From positions 372,001 through 436,000 of the forward strand of contig VJWM01000103.1 in NCBI GenBank assembly GCA_010909165.1: DNA of 64,000 bases. Direction: 5' to 3'. This stretch comes from Anthoceros angustus (lineage: Eukaryota; Streptophyta; Anthocerotopsida; Anthocerotales; Anthocerotaceae). This document shows positions 56,751 to 64,000 of this stretch, piece after piece (the stretch's first letter is position 1; every line of letters begins with the position of its first letter). Under the pieces are notes generated by a model. That model had not been told where the DNA came from and did not search any database. It saw nothing but the letters and a program-made list of their open reading frames with translations. Made by a program: the position numbers and the translations under genes.

Positions 56751-57219
56751 AAGGAGAAGAAGGCGGACTGAGGTACCGAAGTGTCAACCCGAGTCGCCGA
56801 AAGGAGCGAAGGAAAGGAGATGAAGAGGAAGAAAATGGGATAGTCCCACGGATACGGAGGACGGAACACTGGCGAAGCCGAACCCGCCAAAGAGGACAGA
56901 AACCGGCAGCCCGCCAAGAAGAAACCCCCAAAAGCCACCGGAGTCTCCTGAGAAGCGGACTCACCCACGGCAACGCCGCAGCTTCCACCGGATGTGGTCC
57001 GAAGTGACCGAGATGCTTCAAGAAGAACTCCGACAGACCCGTATGGTCCGACCACCACAAAGAGCGGCCAAACCGGAGGAGTCAAGGCGACGCGTGACGC
57101 AGCAGAGAACCACCCGCCCTTTCAAGGTGGCCGACTTGATGATGGACCAACAACACTTGGTGTCCCTTAGGCTTGTTAAAAGACAACCCGGCATCGGCTG
57201 TGAAGTCCGAAGGCCATCA

Positions 57220-57545
57220 GGAAACGCAACCACGCCGGAACTCCTTGGTCCAAGGGCAAGAACGTGAGGTAAGGGTCGATCTCATACGGACCGGGCGCCA
57301 GCAGGTGGAAATTGCGGGTGTAATTAAAACGTGCTCGACACGGGTCGGAGTGAACCTCATCACCGAGGCCACCGCAAGACGGCCGGGTTCACCACCTTCG
57401 AGCCATCCACCAAAACCCTCGGATGGCGACATGTTGGCGAGCGCCAGCAGGGAGTTGTCCGAGTCCAAGCCACCATAGCGGAGCCCCTATACATTAGATT
57501 TTGGCCATCGACCCGCCGACCTCCGGGTATGAGGTCCTGCTAGCG
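57220..57545 (+). pseudogene. Gypsy aspartic protease remnant
   Basis: QVEIAGVIKT leads to the active-site LDTG in one frame (about 57330-57341) and GVNLITEATARR in another, then TTFEPSTKTL and, after VQATIAEP, a degraded DPPTSGYEVL block (about 57500-57540). The order fits a retropepsin; frameshifts break it at the active site. Confidence 0.75.
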
Positions 57546-58229
57546 GTTTTGGCCGGGCCTCGCTGACAAAACTACACTTTGACGGAAGGAAATACACTTG
57601 CCGGACTGGGATCCAAGGTGAGGGAAGGACGGTAGCGACACCGAGTAAGGACACATAATGGTGGAAACCACAAGACCACGTAGGGGTACACCTCCGCCAA
57701 GAAGGGGGACGATGAGCGAGGATACGAATGAGGACTACCTTTCCCAAAATCACGTGGTCGAAGAAGATGGATATCGGAGGGACACCTTTGGAGCGAGGTG
57801 ATCAGGTCAAGTGGAAGTCAGGAGACAACAAAGGGGAATCAAGAGGAGGGACTGAGGAAGAATCGTTCACTGACGAACTCTTCCGAGATGGGGAATGCGT
57901 GAAGATGAACTGATGGAGGATGACACGGCGAGTGAAGCGCGAGGAAAGAGAGACGCCAACCCGACGATGTGGAAGACGTGGAGGTTCGCCAGGAAATTCC
58001 TAAAATTCGCAAGGGCATGCCGAGGGTTAAACAAGACCTCACGTTGTTGGGGAATTCAATGAGGTGTGTTTGCTTCAAGGTCACATATGAAGGCATTCAA
58101 ACAAAGGCTAACACCGGATAGATCTCGAAGCCGTGAGCGGTGCCCGCTCGGATTAGGCAAGATAAATCAATCCCAAGCACTCGCCAAGGTCAAGGAAGTC
58201 CCGGATAAGTATCCGAAGCGACATCATCT

Positions 58230-58850
58230 TCCCAATCGTGAATAAAAGGAGTGGGTGGCGCCATTGTGGTCGTCCAAGAAGCAGCAGGGCGATTCGGGTC
58301 TGTCAGATCGGAGAAAGCTTAACGCCGCCACAAAAAGGACCATTTCCCATGCCCTTTGTGGACGATATAATCGACAAGGTGGCGTGAGTACCTACTCCTT
58401 CTTGACTACTCGGCCACAACCAGCACCTAAGGGAGCCTGACCGATAAGACAACATTCACCACGGAGTGGGGGACGCTTGCCTACAAACGGAGTGCCTTCG
58501 GATGACAGAGCACCCGGATCATTTATGCGGATGGTGACCAATGTCTTCCGGAATTTCGAGGGACTTCATGGAGGTGTTCTTGGACTCGTGCACGGAGAGG
58601 AGGACAAACACGTGACATTTGCGAAGTGTTTGGAACGATGTAGGAGACTCAACAGGCTCGCATCCCGAGAAATGCTACTGCATGACAGAGGGAATCTTGT
58701 TGGGCACCGAGGTCGGCAAGAGGGATAGAGGTGGACCAAGACAAGGTGAAAGTCATCCACCTCGCACCGCCAAACGAACTTGAAGGAGTTACGGGATTCC
58801 CGGGCATGGTGGGTTACTATAGGCTTCATACAAGATTTTGCAAAGAGGGC
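58230..58850 (+). pseudogene. Gypsy reverse transcriptase remnant
   Basis: DRRKLNAATKR (about 58297-58330), MPFVDDIIDKV in another frame (about 58350-58385), FTTEWGTLAYKR (about 58450-58490), GSFMRMVTNVFRNFEG (about 58512-58560), FMEVFLDS at the catalytic FLDD position with damage in the second Asp (about 58563-58587), KCLERCRRLNRLASREM (about 58625-58675), and GMVGYYR...FIQDFAKRAC (about 58800-58860). Standard Gypsy RT order, at least five frame changes. Confidence 0.88.
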
Positions 58851-59074
58851 CTGTGCCAAGAGCTACTCAGAAGGAGGAGGAATGGACCCGGACGCGAGAG
58901 GGAGGCGATTCAGAGACCTCCGCACTGCCGGCCCCACTCAAAGGACCGGACCGGGGAAGCGATTCCATGTGTATGGATGTGTCACCGCCATCGGTAGTGC
59001 TCACCAAAAGATGATAAACGGAGGGATCACCCAATCTACTACGCTGAAGAGCCACGACGCGAACGGAGGTACAC

Positions 59075-59300
59075 TACTACGGAGCGAGAGGCATTGGGAA
59101 TGGTATACGCTTAAGAAATTCGTATTACCTTCCGCCCAATGAGTTTGTGTTCTATGTTGATCACTACCAAGCATTTGGTGAACAAGGCACTTGTCTGGAC
59201 GGATTGTAGGTGGATTCTGTGGAGTTCACATTTGAGGTGGAGACTAGGCAAGGAAGCAACACCAAACGCCGACTTCTTGTCCAAAAAAGACGGAGCCTGC
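59075..59300 (+). pseudogene. Gypsy RNase H remnant
   Basis: REALGMVYALKKF-like block (about 59085-59118), FVFYVDHYQAF (about 59143-59175), KALVWTDCRWIL (about 59185-59220) and GKEATPNADFLSKKDGA (about 59247-59298), in the normal order following RT. Confidence 0.8.
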
Positions 59301-59559
59301 CCCAGGATCAAGAGGACGCCTTCCGGAGGAATTGGTGGGGATAGAGGAGGAGGTAGAGGAGCACACGGACAAACCCTAAGTCGGGGAATGGACCCACGAA
59401 GCGAGAAGGGAGCGACGGGGCGCCTCTTACGGAGTTGGAACGGCTATGGGAGATGGAGCTACCAACGAATCGAACCGGTCCAAGGTGCCTTTGTGCACTA
59501 CGCCGCCTTTCCTTGTATAACGGTTGCATCTTTAAGGTGTGGAACGAAGGTACTCCAAC

Positions 59560-60566
59560 AAAGCGGAGAGGTGGTAATAAAGGGATGCACCAAGGACTAG
59601 GTGGTGGACATTATGCAACAGCAGTCACCACCAAGAAAATCTTGAGGTCGGGTACGTGGCCCACCATGTATGGGGAAACACACCAATTGTGAAGAAGTGT
59701 GATGCTTGTCCCGGATCGGAAGCCGACGCCACAACTCAATGGCCGTTAGTGCCCATACTAGCACTAGCCTTTTGAGAAGTGGGCATCGACTGGACCCATA
59801 CCACCCATGGCACACACAAAAGCGTACATCTTGGTGGCAACGACATCGCACTGTGAAGGCGCTACGAACGGATCATGAGCACGGTGGCCAAATTCCTCAC
59901 GAAACATCATCACAAGGTATGGGTGTCCGCCGTGGTAAGCGATAGGGAACCCATTTCCTCAATGATGTGATAACCGCAATGACGGACTATTTCGCATCAC
60001 ACATCGTGAAACGCCCCTACAATCCAAGGCCAACGGACCGACGGAGAAGACCAATGGACTCTCGCCGATCCTCAATAAGCCGACGGTTAACTATGCGCAC
60101 GATCGATACAAAGCGCCATCGCGCGCTCGTAACGGCAGAGAAGGTAACCACGCAACGAACTCCGTATTATTCGACCTATGGGCACTCACCCGTTATGCCG
60201 GCCGAGTTTGAGGTGCCAACACTCCGGTCATGATGGAAAGGCGCTTAACGGATGAAGAGAGCCAACCGGAGCTAGGGTTTTGTGCAAAGATACGGAGGAC
60301 CGGAAGAGGCGCAACAATGCAATCGGTATGTAATCAACGCAAGCCGTGGCATGATAGCGCCTTTAGAATCGTGGAGTATGTGAAGGAGGGAGATCCGCCT
60401 CCTTACGACACCGACATATGCACTTCCTGTAAACTCCACCTACGATGGATGGGACCCAAGTCGCAGTATACCCCAATGGGTCCGCTCACCGGCTTGGATG
60501 GTGAACCGCCCACTGGTGAACGGATGGCGGGTGAAAACATTTTAGTGTTGGCGAGACGCCAACAGT
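59560..60566 (+). pseudogene. Gypsy integrase and C-terminal remnant
   Basis: Zinc-binding end KKCDACPGSEA (about 59692-59725); core starts FEKWASTGPIPP / GIDWTHTTHG (about 59770-59810, first Asp); MTDYFASHIVKRPYNPRPTD (about 59977-60035); then a C-terminal part with MMERRLTDEESQPELGF (60230 on), YDTDICTSCKLHLRWMGPKS and LDGEPPTGERM, typical of the Gypsy tail after integrase. No chromodomain is recognised. Frames are broken. Confidence 0.8.
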
Positions 60567-60579
60567 GAGAAGGGGAGTA
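60547..60579 (+). promoter_or_regulatory. Polypurine tract with adjoining hairpin
   Basis: TGAGAAGGGGAGTA (60566-60579) directly precedes the 3' LTR and is identical to the tract before LTR copy A. Just upstream, GTTGGCG-AGA-CGCCAAC (about 60547-60563) is a perfect 7 bp-arm inverted repeat. Confidence 0.85.
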
Positions 60580-61171
60580 TGTGGACTACTGGGGTTAGAA
60601 ATTAGGTAGGGTTTTGTTTTTTGTAGGAGTAAAGGATAAAATGAGGCGAAAAGGGGAAATAAGCACCTGGACGACTGAGTATACTCCGACTGAGTGAGGA
60701 ACGCTGACCTAATGGTAGGCGCCACGCAACGGATAAGTCCGACCCACTCTGTGACCGGTGATAAGTACGCCAGAAAGTAACTTAGAGTTGAGCCGGACGG
60801 ACCAGGCGACGCCACGCGGCAACTCGAGTGGAGGACGGCATGGGTCAGACCGTAATGCTGAGGCCGCATATAGTATTCACGCCTGGACCGCGCGGAAGCC
60901 GTAGGCACGCGCGCGTAAGGCCGCAGTAAGCGGAGGCGAAGGTCGGTAAGCCGCGTGCACTGCGCTACGGACAGGAAGAGGCGCCCGCCCGTTACTCCCA
61001 AGGCGCCGGGGGAAGGTCACGCCAGCCGAGACACGCGATCTCTGCGCCCGCAACCGCTCGGGCGGTATCTCGTGGACAGACGCTCTGGCTCACCGCTGAG
61101 GTCGGAGCAACGCGCGAAGAAGGCGCAACGTGCAGCCTCCGGCCAGCAAAGAACCAAGGGAGGAGAAGGCG

Positions 61172-63745
61172 ATGGCACCCAAAAGCCCGCTGGAAGTTTG
61201 GGAGCCATGGAACCTTGTGGAGCGCAACATTGTGACCCGCGCTATCCGGACTTTGGGCCTGCCCGTGAAGCGGAGAATTGGTGCAGGAGTGGCATTTGGA
61301 TGTGTTCCATGGTCCGACATTTGACCACCGTCCGGGAGTTTGCCCAAGATGCAAGGGCGCGGTCAACAAGGAGGCGGTCCAAGAACCTCCGGAGGACCCA
61401 AGGCGATGGACCTTGAGGTCCCGGGCGCCTACAACCGCCCAAAGGAGGAAGAGGGGAGGGTGCCGAGCCCCTCAAGGCGGGGAAGATAGGGCCAGCACAG
61501 CGATGCTAAGGCTCGACGCAACGACCACCAACGGTTGGTCGATATCCGACCGCTGACCGAGTAAGGGCGGTGCCCGATCATTGTCCATCGAACCTACTCA
61601 CCAAGGTGGATCACCTTGGTGATAATCTATATTCCCCGCACGCAGCTGGGGAAGAGGGGCGGATCGGGAAGGATTATCTTCGCCTGCTTAGCTGTGAGGC
61701 TCGCAAGCTGTGGACCGAGAAGCCTCGCCATTATCTGGCCCCCATACCGATCCATGTATGGGGCATTTCGAGCTCCTCAAGGAAGGAGAGCTTGAGCGAG
61801 CGCCCGGAAAGGACCGGAGGCCCCGAAGTGGAGCGGCAAGGGCGCCGAGGGAGGAGGCCGATCGTCGAAAACCAAACGGACTCGGGAGGAGGACGATCGA
61901 GGGATTCTGACTCCATACGTCGAACGGACCCCTCACCACCTGTGGAAGTATGGAAGAAATTCCCGCCTCCTCCTTCCGTGCCCCAACCAGAAATGCCACA
62001 GAAGCGGCCGACCAGCAGCCACCACCATCACTCCTACCGAGGAGCCCCGCCGACTGTGAGGGAGCCAAGAGACGCAAGACCACTTACCAACGCTGCACCC
62101 CTGGGCCGGTGCCAAGATTCTCCCGCCCACGAGTGGCAAGAAGCGAGGAAGCGTGAAGGAGGGCGTAAAGGGACGCGCCTGTGGAGCGGAGGACACCGGC
62201 AGCACCCCAGAGCCGGGTCCTGCCACCGTGAAGGGGCAAAGGCTTGCTCCTGACTCTCACCTCCTCCGAGCCTGTGGAGGAAAAGGGCGAGAAGGAGCTC
62301 GCGCAAAAGGGCCAAGGAGGGGAAGCTCCGAGCAAAGACTCGTGACCTAAGGGTCCCGATTAGGTCCGAGAACCCACCGACTCCCGGACAGCGGTATGGA
62401 GGTCCTGACTGAGATGCCGCCCCGCCACGGACTTTGTGGGAGCCTCACTCAGCCGGAAGAAACACGGCGGTCCTGCTACCGCCATGGACGGTGCCTGGGT
62501 CTGTAAGGGATGGCCGAGAAGACCTGTGAGGTAGAAGCCACCCGAGGCGCATGGTACTCTCCGTGAGCAGCTGGAGGGAGCCCAGTGAGGCGAGAAGGAA
62601 GGCCAAGCTCGGATTGAGGAGGAAACGCCGGAGGCGGAGAGGGAGGTCCGTCCATCCGCAAGGACCGGACAAATTCCTTCACCGAGGAACAAAGGCACAA
62701 GGAGGCCCAAGCGCTGGCGGAGGACCTCGCAGCAGAGGGGCGAGCGCAGCAGAAGCGAGGACGCCCGGGCGCAGCGTAACGGGCGCGGATCCGGTGGAGG
62801 CATGACGACCAGAGCCGAGAGGCTCGTGAAGGTGGCCAAGGAGGCGGAGGCCACGGAGGCCGATCGCGATCACTATCGGCGTGATCGAACCGTGGAGGGA
62901 GGCGGCCGAGAGCCACGCCAATCAAGGCCGAGCAGGTCATGAGCAAGCACGACAAGCCGCAAACACTGAGGCCAAGACCGGAAATCGGGGACCCTGGCGC
63001 AATGCAAGAGAAGGGAGGCGCAGGAGTTGGAGGACAAGAAGGACACCTTGGAGTTACAACCCAAGACGCTGAGCAGCAAGGAATTCTCAATGGGAGAATC
63101 CAGACTTCGAGCAGAGATAGAGCGCCTCAAGATGGAGCAGGAGGTGGCGAGCAAGCGCGACCAACCAGCCCAAGAAGTCGCCAAGGAGGTGGAGGATCTC
63201 CGCACTCCCGGAGGTGGAGCAGCGGAGATGGAGGACCGCAAGGAGACTTTGAGCCGCAGCCAAACTATCATTGAGAGGAATGGTAGCAGGACATGGTCGC
63301 GAACGCGACCGAGCGGAGCCCGCCCGCTGGCGGACGAGTCGAAGGCGATGGAACAGGAGCAGGACGCCGCCGAGATGGAAAAGGGCTGAAGCCCGCAGCC
63401 GGGCTGCGGCCCGACCGTCTGAGCGGAGATGGCGAGTTAATGAATGGACAAGGAGGCGAGGGCGCCTGGAAGAAGCCGGTCCACCGAGGAAGTCGAAGGG
63501 AACGCTGCTATGGCGGTGCAAGCCGGCAGCGAACGGAAACGGAGAGAGTTGGAGCAAGGGAGCAACAATGATCATGGAGGTGACCGAGGCACTGGCACCA
63601 TGAGAAGCAGCCCGCCTATCCAACCGGGAGGTGGAGCAACAAGCAACAGCCTCCCGAGCATCTATGGCGAAGGGAGACGGTGCTCCGCACACGGAAGAGG
63701 CAATCCAAAGTGGATTCGGACTTTGCCTATTACCACACCGAGCTC
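61172..63745 (+). pseudogene. LTR-borne (U3) reading frame, coiled-coil protein, 3' LTR
   Basis: Starts MAPKSPLEVWEPWNLVERNI. The coiled-coil part is better kept here than in copy C: SWREPSEARRKAKLGLRRKR and ERRRQELEDKKDTLELQ-type blocks (about 62555-62640 and 63000-63060), FSMGESRLRAEIERLKMEQE (about 63085-63145), and DQPAQEVAKEVEDLRTPGGG to MEDRKETLSRSQTIIERN (63160-63285). Ends near SKVDSDFAYYHTE (about 63708-63745). A splice donor (AAGGTAAGT, GT at 63887-63888) follows at the same position as in copies B and C. Confidence 0.6.
61598..61622. promoter_or_regulatory. Conserved 25 bp inverted repeat, 3' LTR
   Basis: Identical to those at 18572, 19770, 51902 and (reversed) 47075. Confidence 0.8.
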
Positions 63746-64000
63746 TGGTGAGGCCTCACGCCACAGACGGCCCGGAAGGCCCTGAGGGGAAGAAGGGCAC
63801 GGAGATGACAGGACCCTAGGGGCCCCTGCTTGGAGACGACGGCCAAGGAGGGGAGCCCTGAGGAGCGGGACGCAATGGACCCCAAGGTAAGTTCACCACC
63901 ACCCGATCCGGCCAGGGGGTGAGGGGCCCGCAGGGGTGCAACCGGGGAGCCAACCCGACCAAGACAAGGGTGGGTAAGGAGGAGGACCCAAAGACGAGGT

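Larger units (their letters stand above)
50830..64000 (+). mobile_element. Nearly complete giant-LTR Gypsy retrotransposon (copy C), cut by the window end
   Basis: The 5' LTR is 50830-55236 (about 4.4 kb), the interior 55237-60579 (about 5.3 kb) and the 3' LTR starts at 60580; homology between the LTRs is collinear to 64000, leaving about 1 kb of the 3' LTR outside. LTR ends are TGTGG...CCACA (the first base is G in the 5' LTR). A tRNA-Asp-like primer binding site follows the 5' LTR and a polypurine tract precedes the 3' LTR. The domain order protease, RT, RNase H, integrase defines Gypsy. All frames contain indels and stops. Confidence 0.9.
60580..64000 (+). repeat. 3' LTR of copy C, truncated by the window end (called copy D)
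   Basis: Starts TGTGGACTACTGGGG; collinear with 50830-54241 of the 5' LTR. The offset between the two LTRs changes only from 9750 to about 9759 over 3.4 kb. Confidence 0.92.

Noticed and set aside
1-64000. CRISPR array, rRNA or tRNA genes
   Set aside because: Tandem repeats seen here lack regular spacers of unique sequence, and no tRNA or rRNA sequence was recognised; the DNA is nuclear plant DNA.

Overview
The window is nuclear DNA of a land plant. It carries a plant 2-oxoglutarate/Fe(II) dioxygenase gene, two LEA group 3 (LEA_4) genes and an FPF1-family gene, followed by about 55 kb of plant-type LTR retrotransposons (Copia and Gypsy) and DNA transposon debris. All five introns that could be resolved are 89-111 bp. 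Uniformly short introns fit a lycophyte such as Selaginella better than most mosses or seed plants, but this is a weak inference and the species is not identified.

Layout. 0.6-1.2 kb: degenerate inverted copy of the dioxygenase. 1.7-3.1 kb: intact four-exon dioxygenase. 4.0-5.5 kb: two LEA genes, divergently transcribed from a shared ~590 bp promoter region. 7.3-7.7 kb: intronless FPF1-like gene. 8.5-10.7 kb: a small Copia element with matching LTRs, a 5 bp target duplication and gag joined directly to reverse transcriptase. 10.4-12.9 kb: tandem duplication covering its 3' LTR and flank. 13.8-17.0 kb: truncated giant-LTR fragment (copy E) with a second, truncated Copia element inserted. 17.4-20.1 kb: giant LTR copy A, with an internal 1.2 kb tandem duplication. 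20.3-21.8 kb: retroviral-type aspartic protease in frame with a C5 cytosine methyltransferase-like domain. 21.9-23.9 kb: GC-rich hairpins and a degenerate gene resembling the DUF7869 type. 24-31 kb: repeat-rich DNA with several tandem arrays. 31.9-35.6 kb: unrecognised multi-exon gene on the minus strand with two exons triplicated. 37.3-39.6 kb: CACTA (En/Spm) transposase remnant. 43.8-48.1 kb: solo giant LTR (copy B, minus strand). 50.8 kb to the window end: a nearly complete giant-LTR Gypsy element (copy C).

The dominant element family is a Gypsy retrotransposon with LTRs of about 4.4 kb flanking an internal region of only about 5.3 kb (gag zinc knuckle, protease, RT, RNase H, integrase). 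The LTR itself carries a sense-strand coding region of about 2.5 kb, upstream of the LTR TATA box, with a long coiled-coil C-terminal part. Five copies (A-E) are seen. All known reading frames of this family here are broken by short indels, so the copies look dead or the assembly has many indel errors in repeats.

The likely functional host genes are the dioxygenase, the two LEA genes and the FPF1-like gene, all in the first 8 kb. The most unusual objects are the protease-methyltransferase polyprotein remnant and the giant coding LTRs.
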